From CAIYZT01 sp031385445 (GTDB lineage Bacteria; Pseudomonadota; Alphaproteobacteria; Rhodobacterales; Rhodobacteraceae), in the NCBI GenBank assembly GCA_031385445.1, contig JANNBM010000006.1, forward strand, positions 1-39,466: a stretch of DNA of 39,466 nucleotides. The letters run 5' to 3'. Shown one piece after another: positions 24,386 through 32,900 of this stretch (positions within the stretch are counted from its first letter, which is position 1; each line of letters starts with the position of its first letter). The notes under the pieces were generated by a model. That model was given only the letters and a program-made list of their open reading frames with translations, did no database searches and was not told the origin of the DNA. The translations under genes and the position numbers were made by a program.

Positions 24386-26069
24386 CGGGGTTTGCGGTCT
24401 TTTCTTCGGCCATGACAGCATCGAGGCCAAGGTCGATCTTGCGCTGGATGCGGGGTTTTTCGGCCTCTGCAGGGCCGAAGGACAGGGCGCGGCGCCATTG
24501 GAATTGCGCCTCGCGTTTGCGGCCGACCATCCAGTAGATATCGCCAAGGTGATCGGTCACCACCGGATCGACCGGCATCAGGCGCGAGGCCTTTTCCTGC
24601 GGGGCAACGGCGTCGGAGTAGCGCCCAAGGCGGAAATAGGCCCAAGCAAGGCTGTCAACGATGAAGCCAACCTCGGGGGCGGCGGCGACGGCGCGCTGGA
24701 TCATGCCCAGCGCCTCGTCCAGATTTTCGCCACGGTCGACGTAGGAATAGCCCAATTCGTTCAGCAAACGCGGTTCGTCCGGGGACAGGGACAGACCAAG
24801 ACGGAAGTCAGCCTCGGCGGCGGGCCAGTCATCGTTCACCAGGGCGCAGCCGGCCCGTTTGTAAAACAGTGGCCAGTTGCCGGGTGCTGGATCGGGGACA
24901 AGGGCGATGGCGCGGGAATAGGCATCCATCGCCAGGTCGCAGCGGTCCTGTCGGCGCAGGGCGTCGCCCAAGGCGGTATGGACCGAGATATCGTCAGGCT
25001 TTTGCAGGGCGAGGTCCTGCAGCAGGGTCACAGCCTCCTCTGGGCGGTCCAGTCTGATGGCGGCGTCGGCCTGACCAATGCGGGCCGCGACATAGGCCGC
25101 GTCGGTTGCGGGGACGGCGCCGTAGGCGTCAAAGGCAAGGTCATAGCGTTCCAGCCCGTCAAGGATGCCTGCGGCCAGGAGGTGGGCATCGACATGGTCG
25201 GGGCGCAGGGCGGCGGCGACGCGGACGTATAGCAGGACATAGGTTTGGTCGGCCTGTTCATTGAGCGCAGTGGCGAGGGTGAAGAACACCTCGGCCAGGC
25301 CGTCGGTGGCGGTGCGCGCGACGTCGAAGGGCAGGATTTCGCCGGCAACCAGCCGCCTCCGCAGGGCGGCCATGCCAGCATCGGGGCGGTTGCCAAAGCT
25401 GCGGTCGATCAGGGCGATGGCGTCGGGGTTGCGTTCCAGCTGGCTGAGGATCTGGACATGGGCCAGCATGGCGCGGCGCAGTTGCAGGGCACCTTTGGCT
25501 TTGGGTGAGCCCAACAGGCGGTCGGCCCCCTCGTAATCGCCGGTTGTGGCGAGGGCGAGGGATTTGTGGTAGATGCCAAAGGCACCAGTGCCGGGTTCGG
25601 CGATGATCGTGTCGAAATCGGCAAGGGCTGCGGTCATGGTGCCTGCGCCGACCTTGGCCCAGGCCGTGATCAGGCGGTCGATGAGGGCGCCGATGGTGTT
25701 GCCGGCGGCCTGATCGGTCAGAACCTTGTCGAACGCGCCGTCCTGCAGATCGGCGGCCAGCACGGCGAGGTATCCGATCTGGTTTTTGATGCCGCCCCCC
25801 AGCAGGGCACGGCCCGAGGTGGCGGCCTGCGGAATTTGGCCCATGGCAAGATGAGCGGCGACTGCGCCCTCGAGCAGGGCGGCGTTGGTCGGGTCTGATT
25901 GCAGGACGCGGTCATACCAGTCGGCGGCGGCGGCAAAATCATTGGCAGCAGAGGCATGTCGCGCCGCGAGATAGGCGCCCGATTGGCCGCTGTCAGACCG
26001 GGCAGGCAGGGCGGAGAGGCTGGCCAGGATCAGGGCAAGGCCGATCAGGCGGGGCAGGGGTCGGGGCAT
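24375..26069 (-). CDS. TPR-repeat protein with signal peptide
   Basis: 564 residues. A signal peptide (MPRPLPRLIGLALILASLSA, likely cleaved near ARS-DS) is followed by repeated helix pairs of tetratricopeptide type. The clearest repeats are AANDFAAAADWYDRVLQSDP, then LGDALRRQDRCDLAMDAYSR with AIALVP, then DWPAAEADFRLGLSLSP, LGYSYVDRGENLDEALGMIQ and LGDIYWMVGRKREAQFQWRR. It is presumably exported and works as a protein-interaction scaffold, possibly in envelope assembly. AGGAG lies about 7 bases before the ATG. The 3' end overlaps ispE by 11 bases. Confidence 0.88.
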   Translation of the reverse strand: MPRPLPRLIGLALILASLSALPARSDSGQSGAYLAARHASAANDFAAAADWYDRVLQSDPTNAALLEGAVAAHLAMGQIPQAATSGRALLGGGIKNQIGYLAVLAADLQDGAFDKVLTDQAAGNTIGALIDRLITAWAKVGAGTMTAALADFDTIIAEPGTGAFGIYHKSLALATTGDYEGADRLLGSPKAKGALQLRRAMLAHVQILSQLERNPDAIALIDRSFGNRPDAGMAALRRRLVAGEILPFDVARTATDGLAEVFFTLATALNEQADQTYVLLYVRVAAALRPDHVDAHLLAAGILDGLERYDLAFDAYGAVPATDAAYVAARIGQADAAIRLDRPEEAVTLLQDLALQKPDDISVHTALGDALRRQDRCDLAMDAYSRAIALVPDPAPGNWPLFYKRAGCALVNDDWPAAEADFRLGLSLSPDEPRLLNELGYSYVDRGENLDEALGMIQRAVAAAPEVGFIVDSLAWAYFRLGRYSDAVAPQEKASRLMPVDPVVTDHLGDIYWMVGRKREAQFQWRRALSFGPAEAEKPRIQRKIDLGLDAVMAEEKTANPDGN

Positions 26070-26188
26070 GGCTTCTCCTACATCTTGAACGGGAAGCTAG
26101 TGGGATGGGGAGGCGAGGGCAATGCGCCGTCGCGGGATTTGGCCTGCGAGAGGCGGGTGGCGGTGCAAATCTTGGTGATGGGGGAGGT

Positions 26189-26241
26189 GCCGTCCTGTCT
26201 GGCAGCCGCAGGACAGGGCTGCAGTTGTCAGACAGGACGGC
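26189..26241 (-). repeat. Long nested hairpin downstream of the ETF-QO gene
   Basis: A perfect 13-bp stem (GCCGTCCTGTCTG at 26189-26201 with CAGACAGGACGGC at 26229-26241) encloses a second 6-bp stem (GCAGCC at 26202-26207 with GGCTGC at 26217-26222), a 9-base loop and a 6-base bulge. It begins 8 bases past the ETF-QO stop. No U tract follows on the minus strand, so it may be a 3' stabiliser or a factor-assisted terminator. Confidence 0.75.
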
Positions 26242-26249
26242 TGTCGCGG

Positions 26250-27905
26250 TCACATATTGGGGTAGTTCGGGCCGCCGCCGCCCTGCGGGGTGGTCCAGTT
26301 GATGTTTTGCGAGGGGTCCTTGATGTCGCAGGTCTTGCAGTGGACGCAGTTCTGGAAATTGATCTGGAAGCGCGGTTCTTTGCCGGCCTCGGCAATCACC
26401 TCGTACACGCCTGCCGGGCAGTAGCGCTGGGCGGGTTCGGCGTAGAGCGGCAGGTTGACCCGGATTGGGATCGAGGGGTCGATCAGTTTCAGGTGAGCCG
26501 GTTGGTCGGCGTCGTGGTTGGTAGCGGAATAGGCAATGTTGGTCAGGCGGTCAAAGCTGAGGACGCCGTCTGGTTTGGGGTAATCGATTGGTGCAAACTT
26601 GGCGGCAAGGCCGGTGGCTGCGGCGTCTGTTTTGCGGTGTTTGAGAGTGCCAAACAGCGACAGGCCAAAAAGAGTGTTGGTCCACATATCGAGGCCGCCA
26701 CCCATCAGCGAGGCGATCAGGCCATAGTTGGACCAGAGCGGTTTGACGTTGCGCACCTTTTTCAGGTCCTGACCGATGGCGCCTTCGCGGACATCCACCT
26801 CATAGGCGGTCAGTTCGTCGCCCCGACGGCCAGCGGCGATGGCGGCATGTGCGGCATTCGCTGCGGCCAGACCAGAGAGCATGGCGTTGTGGTTGCCCTT
26901 GATCCGCGGGACGTTCACAAGGCCCGCAGTGCAGCCCAAAAGCGCCACGCCGGGTGCGACCATCTTGGGGATCGACTGCCAGCCACCCTCGGAAATCGCC
27001 CGCGCCCCGTAAGCCACACGTTTGCCGCCCTTGAGCAGGTCGGCCACCATCGGGTGATGTTTGAAGCGCTGAAACTCCATATACGGGTAGAGATGGGGGT
27101 TTTCGTAGTTCAGGTGGACCACAAAGCCGACGTAGACCTGATTATTCTCCAGGTGATAGATGAAGGAGCCGCCGCCTGCGTTGGATCCCAGCGGCCAGCC
27201 CATGGTATGGGTCACGCGCCCCTCGTGGTGTTTGGCGGGGTCGATGGCCCAAATCTCTTTCATCCCCAGACCGTATTTCTGGGGGGATTTGCCGGCGGAC
27301 AGGTCGTATTTGGCGATGACCTGTTTGGCGAGCGAGCCGCGCACACCTTCGGACAGGAACACGTATTTGCCCGCAAGGACCATGCCGGGTTCATAGGACG
27401 GGCCGGGGGTGCCGTCGGCAGTCAGGCCAAACTCTCCCGCCACAACGCCGCGCACTTCGCCCATCGGGCCATAGACCAGTTCGGAACAGGACATGCCGGG
27501 GAAAATCTCGACCCCCAGGCCCTCGGCCACCTGACCCAGCCAGCGGCAGACATTGGCCATCGAGACGATGTAATTGCCATGGTTGTTCATCAGGGGGGGC
27601 ATCGGCCAGTTCGGGATGCGGATCTGGCCTGCGGGGCCGAGGATGTAGAAGTTGTCTTCGGTCACCTCGGTTTTGATGGGGGCGCCCATGCTGCGCCAAT
27701 CGGGCAGCAGCGCGTCAAGGCCCGAGGGGTCCAGCACGGCACCTGACAGGATATGCGCGCCAACCTCGGACCCCTTTTCCAGCACGACCACTGTCAGATT
27801 GCTGTCCAGCTGTTTCAGCCGGATCGCGGCCGACAGGCCGGACGGGCCAGCGCCCACGATGACAACGTCATATTCCATCTCTTCGCGCGTGATGTCTTGG
27901 GGCAT
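26250..27905 (-). CDS. Electron transfer flavoprotein-ubiquinone oxidoreductase
   Basis: A 551-residue membrane-associated enzyme passing electrons from ETF to ubiquinone during fatty- and amino-acid oxidation. The FAD dinucleotide fold GAGPSG is at 18-23 after VVIVG. A C-terminal 4Fe-4S domain has Cys496 (RYCPAGVYE) and Cys520, 523 and 526 (NCVHCKTCDIKDP). The length is normal. I start at MPQDITREEM, where GAGGAT lies about 5 bases upstream; an ATG ten codons earlier is less well placed. It is the natural acceptor for the acyl-CoA dehydrogenase at 34.5-36.2 kb. A long hairpin follows the stop. Confidence 0.95.
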   Translation of the reverse strand: MPQDITREEMEYDVVIVGAGPSGLSAAIRLKQLDSNLTVVVLEKGSEVGAHILSGAVLDPSGLDALLPDWRSMGAPIKTEVTEDNFYILGPAGQIRIPNWPMPPLMNNHGNYIVSMANVCRWLGQVAEGLGVEIFPGMSCSELVYGPMGEVRGVVAGEFGLTADGTPGPSYEPGMVLAGKYVFLSEGVRGSLAKQVIAKYDLSAGKSPQKYGLGMKEIWAIDPAKHHEGRVTHTMGWPLGSNAGGGSFIYHLENNQVYVGFVVHLNYENPHLYPYMEFQRFKHHPMVADLLKGGKRVAYGARAISEGGWQSIPKMVAPGVALLGCTAGLVNVPRIKGNHNAMLSGLAAANAAHAAIAAGRRGDELTAYEVDVREGAIGQDLKKVRNVKPLWSNYGLIASLMGGGLDMWTNTLFGLSLFGTLKHRKTDAAATGLAAKFAPIDYPKPDGVLSFDRLTNIAYSATNHDADQPAHLKLIDPSIPIRVNLPLYAEPAQRYCPAGVYEVIAEAGKEPRFQINFQNCVHCKTCDIKDPSQNINWTTPQGGGGPNYPNM

Positions 27906-28134
27906 GGGATCCTCGTCTATTGGGCCCGTTGTCATTGCCCTAAGGCGTCGTTGTCGTCAATTATAGCGCGAAATTCCGATGCGTCACCGACAGGAAAGCG
28001 CAAATTTACGCCTTACCTATTGCAATCTGCGTGGCGGCGGTCTCTTTAGTTGGGCAAGTGGTGCAAGGTCATGGTCCATACCGGTCCGTGGCCTTGTTCT
28101 TTGTTAGAAGCAGACCTTGAGCGCGAGTAGTGCA

Positions 28135-28605
28135 ATGGACAAGATACCGATGACCCGTGCGGGGTTTACCGCATTGGACGAAGAGTTGAAGCTGCTGAAA
28201 TCTGTCGAGCGACCGGCCGTGATCCGCGCGATTGCCGAGGCGCGCGAGCATGGTGATCTGTCGGAAAACGCCGAGTATCACGCAGCCCGCGAAAAGCAGT
28301 CCTTCATCGAGGGGCGCATCAAGGAGCTGGAGGCACTGGTGTCACTGGCCGAGGTGATCGACCCGACCAAATTTTCGGGCACGGTCAAGTTCGGGGCCAC
28401 GGTCACGCTGGCCGATGAGGACAGTGGCGAAGAAAAGACCTATCAGATCGTGGGTGAGCCCGAGGCTGATATCGAGCGTAACAAGCTGAACATCCGCTCG
28501 CCTTTGGCCCGGGCACTGATCGGCAAGGATGAGGGCGATTCGGTTGAAGTCAAATCGCCGGGCGGACAACGCAGCTATGAAGTTCTGTCGATCCGGTACA
28601 TCTGA
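28135..28605 (+). CDS. greA: Transcription elongation factor GreA
   Basis: A 156-residue factor that rescues backtracked RNA polymerase by stimulating transcript cleavage. The N-terminal coiled coil contains EHGDLSENAEYHAAREKQSF, with the acidic tip (Asp and Glu of GDLSENAEY). The C-terminal FKBP-like domain ends SPLARALIGKDEGD then YEVLSIRYI. The start at MDKIPMT matches the family; the ribosome-binding site is weak. It is divergent from ETF-QO across 229 bases, the largest clear promoter region in this half of the window. Confidence 0.96.
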   Translation: MDKIPMTRAGFTALDEELKLLKSVERPAVIRAIAEAREHGDLSENAEYHAAREKQSFIEGRIKELEALVSLAEVIDPTKFSGTVKFGATVTLADEDSGEEKTYQIVGEPEADIERNKLNIRSPLARALIGKDEGDSVEVKSPGGQRSYEVLSIRYI

Positions 28606-28634
28606 CCGGACTGCCTGACGACGCGGAAAGTGGA

Positions 28635-29639
28635 ATGGCCAAAGACCAGATATCTGACACAGCCGGGAAAGCAGCGTACGGAACCCAGAACGGCATGAGT
28701 GTGCTGGAATGGGTTGCGGCGGGTCTGGCGCTGGTCTGGCTGGTGGCGATCGGTGCCTATGTTCTGACCGCACCTGAGGGCGCGGGCAAGTTAGGATTGG
28801 TGTTGGCGCTTTTGGTGGTGTTCTTGCCGCTGGCGTTGATCTTGGCGGCTGTGGTCACCCTGCGGTCGGTCCGCGCCCTGCGGGGTGAGGCGCAGCGGTT
28901 GCAAGCCACGGTCGAGGCGATGCGGGCGGCCTATGTCCAAAGCCAGCAGGCTGTCGTCAGGCCATCGGTGGAAAAGAAGCTGGACGAATTGGCGGCCTCG
29001 GCGCGGCATACCGAAACGGTTTTGGCCGGGTTCACCTCGCGCCGGGATCAGGCGTTGACGCAACCGTCGGCCGACCGCAAGGCGGCGTTGGTGACGCCGC
29101 GCCCTGCCGCAGCCGAGGTTGAACAACCCGGCCTTGCCTTGGGCACCCCGGCCGAGGATCTGCATGCGCCCCTGTCGGTGTCCGATTTCATCAAGGCGTT
29201 GCAGTTCCCTGAAAACCCGGACGACCGTGACGGCTTTCGCGCGTTGCGATTGGCGTTGGAGGACCGCACGACAGCCAAGCTGATCCGGGCGGCGCAGGAC
29301 GTGCTGACGCTGCTGGCGCAAGAGGGCATCTATATGGATGACCTGAAACCCGACCGCGCCCGCCCCGAAGTGTGGCGCAGGTTTGCGGCCGGCGAGCGTG
29401 GCCGCACGGTGGCGGCGCTGGGGGGTATCCGGGATCGGTCCAGTCTGGCCCTGACCGCCGGGCGGATGCGCGAGGACACGGTTTTTCGCGATGCGGGTCA
29501 CCATTTCTTGCGCTGTTTTGACAAGACCTTTGCCGCGTTTGAACCCAACGCCACCGACGAGGAACTGGCCGCATTGGCCGACACCCGGACAGCGCGGGCG
29601 TTCATGTTGTTCGGCCGAGTGACCGGAACGTTTGACTAA
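28635..29639 (+). CDS. Hypothetical membrane protein with two N-terminal helices
   Basis: 334 residues, not assignable to a named family by eye. Two hydrophobic helices (about 23-46 and 51-75) are followed by a coiled-coil-like stretch (VRALRGEAQRLQATVEAMRA), a variable Pro/Ala linker (about 135-180) and a compact C-terminal region. That region contains LSVSDFIKALQFPENPDDRD, EGIYMDDLKPDRARPEVWRR and HHFLRCFDKTFAAFEPNATD. The last part looks conserved in style and helical. It starts 29 bases after greA, with GGAAAGTGGA before the ATG, so it is probably in the greA operon. It converges on the GNAT gene with overlapping stops. Confidence 0.78.
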   Translation: MAKDQISDTAGKAAYGTQNGMSVLEWVAAGLALVWLVAIGAYVLTAPEGAGKLGLVLALLVVFLPLALILAAVVTLRSVRALRGEAQRLQATVEAMRAAYVQSQQAVVRPSVEKKLDELAASARHTETVLAGFTSRRDQALTQPSADRKAALVTPRPAAAEVEQPGLALGTPAEDLHAPLSVSDFIKALQFPENPDDRDGFRALRLALEDRTTAKLIRAAQDVLTLLAQEGIYMDDLKPDRARPEVWRRFAAGERGRTVAALGGIRDRSSLALTAGRMREDTVFRDAGHHFLRCFDKTFAAFEPNATDEELAALADTRTARAFMLFGRVTGTFD

Positions 29640-30241
29640 AGCGGTTTGACCATCGTCAGGGCGGCCGAAAACTTGAACACCCAGCGCAGGATGCCGATGT
29701 TTTGCCGGGTCGTCACCGCAAAGCCCCGCCGTTCGTAAAGCGCAATGGCGCGGGTATTGCGGTCAATCACTTCCAGCCGGATGGCGGTGTAACCGCGCAG
29801 GCGCGCCTCGGCAGTGATGGCGGACAGAAGGGCGGAGCCAAGGCCCTGACCCTGACTGGCAGCGTCGACACACAGGCCGTCAAGCAGAAAACGGTCGTTA
29901 TCAACCCCGTCTGACAGCCACCCCAGCACGGTTTGCCGCCAATAGGCCCCCCAAACGCCATAGACGGCACGCATGTCCTGCGGCTGTCCCGAGGCAAAGC
30001 TGCCCTTGGGGGTTTTGAAACCAGCAATGCCCAGTAATCGGCCGTCGCCGGACAGCGCGATGATCACCTGATCGGCGCGCATGGCACGGTGCAACAGGGT
30101 CAGGGCACGGGTTTCAGGGCCAAGGACCAGACCCAGTTTGCTGCCAAAGGCCTGCCAGTATAGCCGGACTGCGTCTGCGCGCAGGTGGTCAGGCAGGCCC
30201 AGTTGCAACGTGACCCCGGGGATTGTTGGCGTTCCTGTCAC
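29636..30241 (-). CDS. GNAT family N-acetyltransferase
   Basis: 201 residues with a GNAT fold. The acetyl-CoA motif A is LCVDAASQGQGLGSALL (Q-x-x-G-x-G pattern at 130-135), followed by AIRLEVIDRNTRAIALYERR and GF, the usual motif B ending. The acceptor is unknown. It uses a GTG start overlapping the TGA of the MobB fusion gene (GTGA), so it belongs to the mobA-mobB unit. Its stop overlaps the convergent gene by 4 bases. Confidence 0.86.
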   Translation of the reverse strand: MTGTPTIPGVTLQLGLPDHLRADAVRLYWQAFGSKLGLVLGPETRALTLLHRAMRADQVIIALSGDGRLLGIAGFKTPKGSFASGQPQDMRAVYGVWGAYWRQTVLGWLSDGVDNDRFLLDGLCVDAASQGQGLGSALLSAITAEARLRGYTAIRLEVIDRNTRAIALYERRGFAVTTRQNIGILRWVFKFSAALTMVKPL

Positions 30242-31581
30242 CCGAGCGCGCCCGCAAGCGCGTCAGCATGGCCCGCGCCAAGGATCCAGCCTTCCTCTTG
30301 CGCCTGTGCTGGGGTTTGGAACAGCGGGGCAAGGCTGCCGCGACGCGACAGGTTGTACAGTGCTTGGGCCAGCAGGCGCACTTGGGCGCGGTCCTTGATT
30401 GTGTCGGGATCGGCGCGGACGGCGGAGGCGAGGAGAGAGGGATAAACCTCGGCCAGAACAAGCGGGCCGGTGGCGGTGTCGAACGGCCAGACGCGGGCCC
30501 CGGGGCGCTGCGACAGGCGGTGGATCAGCGGCAGGCCCATCAGCGACTGTGATCCAACCGATCCGGTTGTGTACAGTTTCCAGACCGGTTGCGCCGAGGG
30601 GATCAGGGTTTCGATCAGGCGGCGTTCGGTAAAATCGCCATAGGTGACCGCTTTGGTGGCGGGCAGATGCGCATGTGCGGCGCTGTCGGGGCGGCCCCAG
30701 AACGGACCCGGCGCGTGAAAGCCCGCATTGATCTGATCGGCCACGGCAAAGCGGTTGTTGGCATTGTCGGGGCCGTCGGTGATGTGCTGGTTCAGCCAGT
30801 GCCAGACGGCAGGGGCCTGCGGCTGGCCGGTCAAGGCTGCGGCAAAGCCTGTGGGATAGCCAAAGGGGAAATCAAAGCCCAAAAGGACCCGGTGGCCTGC
30901 CGCAGCCTCGGCGTCCAGCAGGGTGTTCAGGGCAGTCTCCGCCTCGGCCCTGGTGCGGTGATAGGTGGCGGTGGTCTGACCTGCGCGGGCAATGCCGATC
31001 CAGTTGGCGTCCGCACTGGGGCGTTTGGGGCTGGGTTTGGCGGCGGCTGACCAATCCACGACGATGACGGTGTCAAAGGGGGCGGTGGGGGTCAGACCGG
31101 TTTGTGACAGAATGAACTGGGCGATTTGCTCGGTATTGTTCAGGTCCAGAGTGGGCACAGACAGCGCGGGCAGGGTGGTGTCGGTGGCCACGGCGCGGGT
31201 TGTGGGGTCGTTCGGCTGGATCAGATCGTGGCCCGCCTCTGCCCTAAATACCTCGATCTTGGGGTGGGCGTCGCGCTTGTACCCTTCAACCAGCACCAGA
31301 TCGACGGGGGCAAGGCGTTTGAGGATATCCGTCAGCTTGGGTTCGGAGCCGCGGTGTTCGCGCATCAGGGCGAAACGATGCGCCGAGGCGAGGATCACCT
31401 CGGACGCACCGGCGGCGCGGTGGCGAAAGGTGTCCTTGCCGGGGTGATCAAGGTCGACGTCGTGGTGGACATGTTTGACAGTGGAAACCGTCAGACCCTT
31501 GGCCGTGATGCAGGCCACCAGGCGTTCCATCAGGCTGGTTTTGCCCGAATTTTTCCAGCCGATGATGCCGTAGATTTTCAT
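30238..31581 (-). CDS. mobB: MobB (molybdopterin-guanine dinucleotide biosynthesis) fused to an RNase H-fold-like domain
   Basis: 447 residues in two parts. Residues 1-165 are MobB: P-loop GWKNSGKT at 8-15, TVKHVHHDVDLDHPGKDTFR and VDLVLVEGYKRDAHPKIEVF. MobB is a GTP-binding partner that assists MobA in guanylating molybdopterin. Residues 170-447 begin FDTVIVVDWSAAAKPS and continue with VLLGFDFPFGYP, LAEVYPSLL and KDRAQVRLLAQAL. Their acidic positions (Asp176, Asp237, Glu378, Asp397) follow a DUF429/RNase H-like order. A similar separate protein near mobB is often labelled as molybdopterin guanine dinucleotide synthesis in Rhodobacteraceae, from memory. The start overlaps the mobA stop (ATGA). 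The catalytic role of the second domain is inferred. Confidence 0.87.
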   Translation of the reverse strand: MKIYGIIGWKNSGKTSLMERLVACITAKGLTVSTVKHVHHDVDLDHPGKDTFRHRAAGASEVILASAHRFALMREHRGSEPKLTDILKRLAPVDLVLVEGYKRDAHPKIEVFRAEAGHDLIQPNDPTTRAVATDTTLPALSVPTLDLNNTEQIAQFILSQTGLTPTAPFDTVIVVDWSAAAKPSPKRPSADANWIGIARAGQTTATYHRTRAEAETALNTLLDAEAAAGHRVLLGFDFPFGYPTGFAAALTGQPQAPAVWHWLNQHITDGPDNANNRFAVADQINAGFHAPGPFWGRPDSAAHAHLPATKAVTYGDFTERRLIETLIPSAQPVWKLYTTGSVGSQSLMGLPLIHRLSQRPGARVWPFDTATGPLVLAEVYPSLLASAVRADPDTIKDRAQVRLLAQALYNLSRRGSLAPLFQTPAQAQEEGWILGAGHADALAGALG

Positions 31582-32165
31582 GAGGAGGCGTCCAGTATTG
31601 CGGCAAAGCGGGTGATGTCGTCGGGGGTATTGGCGTTGGCAAAGGCCAGATCGTCCGGGAAATCGGCAATGCTTGCGCCTTGGTCCGTCGCAAAGCTGCG
31701 CACCCGCGCCTTGGCACCGGACGCCAGAAAAGCGGCCAGCGCAGGCGCAAGGGTGACGGGCCACAGGCCAAAGGTCGGGTGCAATGTGCCATGGCTGGCG
31801 GCAAGGGCCGCGCCGGACGGCCCCGCAGCAAGGCAAAGCCGGGGCACTAGATCGGGTGGCAAGAACGGGCCATCCACGGGCACCGACACAACTGCCGTGG
31901 CGCCAAGCGGGGCCGCCCAGTGCAGCGCGGACAATATGCCCGACAGAGGGCCGTGGGACGCCGTATCGGGCAGCACAGGCAGCCCACACCCGGCAAAGCG
32001 CGCCGCATCGCCATTCGCGGATAGGGCCAGCCCCTGAACCTGTGGGTCAAACCGGGCGATCACATGGGACAACAGGGTGGTGCCCGCAAGGGTCACCAGC
32101 GCCTTGTCCCCCCCGCCCATCCGGCGGGCCTGTCCCCCGGCAAGGATGACGCCAAAAATCCTCAT
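31578..32165 (-). CDS. mobA: Molybdenum cofactor guanylyltransferase MobA
   Basis: A 195-residue nucleotidyltransferase attaching GMP to molybdopterin to form the MGD cofactor of DMSO-reductase-family enzymes. The GTP-binding signature LAGGQARRMGGGDKAL is at 8-23, and PVDGPFLPPDL holds the metal-binding Asp. TLHPTFGLWP is also typical. Two ATGs are close together; AAGGAGG is 8 bases before the second (32165) but only 2 before the first (32171), so I choose the second. It is first in the mobA-mobB-GNAT unit. Confidence 0.93.
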   Translation of the reverse strand: MRIFGVILAGGQARRMGGGDKALVTLAGTTLLSHVIARFDPQVQGLALSANGDAARFAGCGLPVLPDTASHGPLSGILSALHWAAPLGATAVVSVPVDGPFLPPDLVPRLCLAAGPSGAALAASHGTLHPTFGLWPVTLAPALAAFLASGAKARVRSFATDQGASIADFPDDLAFANANTPDDITRFAAILDASS

Positions 32166-32185
32166 CTGCATGGCCTCCTTGACAT

Positions 32186-32210
32186 GGCCAAGGGTTACGC
32201 GCCCTTGGCC
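32186..32210 (-). repeat. Perfect 9-bp hairpin between the lipoprotein gene and mobA
   Basis: GGCCAAGGG (32186-32194) and CCCTTGGCC (32202-32210) pair around a 7-base loop, 12 bases past the lipoprotein stop. No T run follows on the minus strand. It is the same shape as the phaA-phaB hairpin (9-bp stem, 7-base loop), with a different sequence. Confidence 0.65.
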
Positions 32211-32222
32211 CCGCCGTAAAGG

Positions 32223-32861
32223 TCAGCTGCCCGGCAGGGCGCTGACGGAAACGCCCGGCAGCCCAAAGCGCAGATTGCCGCTTTCGGAGGTCAGGGTCCG
32301 GATTTGAACGCCCGGCAATTCGGCAAAGGCGCGCATCATGACCTTGGGGAAATAAGTGTTTGGCAGACCCTCGAAGCCGGGCACGCCCGACAGCACATCG
32401 GAGATGGCAAGGGTGCAGGTGGCCTTGCCCGCGGCGCCGCGGGCAATGGCCGCGGCCTTGACCTGAGCGGCCACCTCGGGGGTCACGTACATGGTTTGCT
32501 GGATGAGCTGGAATGGGGCCGTGCCCTGATAATCGACATAGGCCGCCAACAGGCCGGGGGTGAAGCCGTAGATCAGATCTTCACGCTCGACCGGCAGGGG
32601 CTGGATGTCGTTGCCATATTCACCTGCGGGGTCATACAGGACGCGCTCATCCGCGTTGATCAGCAAGCCCGCATGGGCGCCCGCCTGATTGCGCGTGTTG
32701 ATCGAGGTGAACAGCGTGATTGACGGAAGGTTGGGGTCGACATAACGGGCCCGCGCCACATCTGCGTCGCTGGCCCATTTCTGGTCAGCCGTACACCCCA
32801 TCACGAACAGCAAGGCCGTGAGGCCCGCCAGCAAGCGCAGGCCATTAAGAACGCTTTTCAT
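32223..32861 (-). CDS. Putative lipoprotein, possibly a permuted NlpC/P60-like fold
   Basis: 212 residues with a lipoprotein signal: hydrophobic LLAGLTALLFVMGC, lipobox Cys23. The mature part has INTRNQAGAHAGLLIN with RVLYDPAG following (His63) and later TCTLAISDVLSGVPG (Cys149). A His in a strand followed by a Cys at a helix start, in this order, is what circularly permuted papain-like families (YiiX/LRAT type) show, so a cysteine hydrolase or acyltransferase is conceivable; this is inference only. AAGGAT lies about 7 bases before the ATG. It lies between the oxidase subunit IV gene and mobA on the same strand. Confidence 0.8.
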   Translation of the reverse strand: MKSVLNGLRLLAGLTALLFVMGCTADQKWASDADVARARYVDPNLPSITLFTSINTRNQAGAHAGLLINADERVLYDPAGEYGNDIQPLPVEREDLIYGFTPGLLAAYVDYQGTAPFQLIQQTMYVTPEVAAQVKAAAIARGAAGKATCTLAISDVLSGVPGFEGLPNTYFPKVMMRAFAELPGVQIRTLTSESGNLRFGLPGVSVSALPGS

Positions 32862-32900
32862 ACTCGTATCCTTTTGGCACCAACGAAACGGCGCACGATG

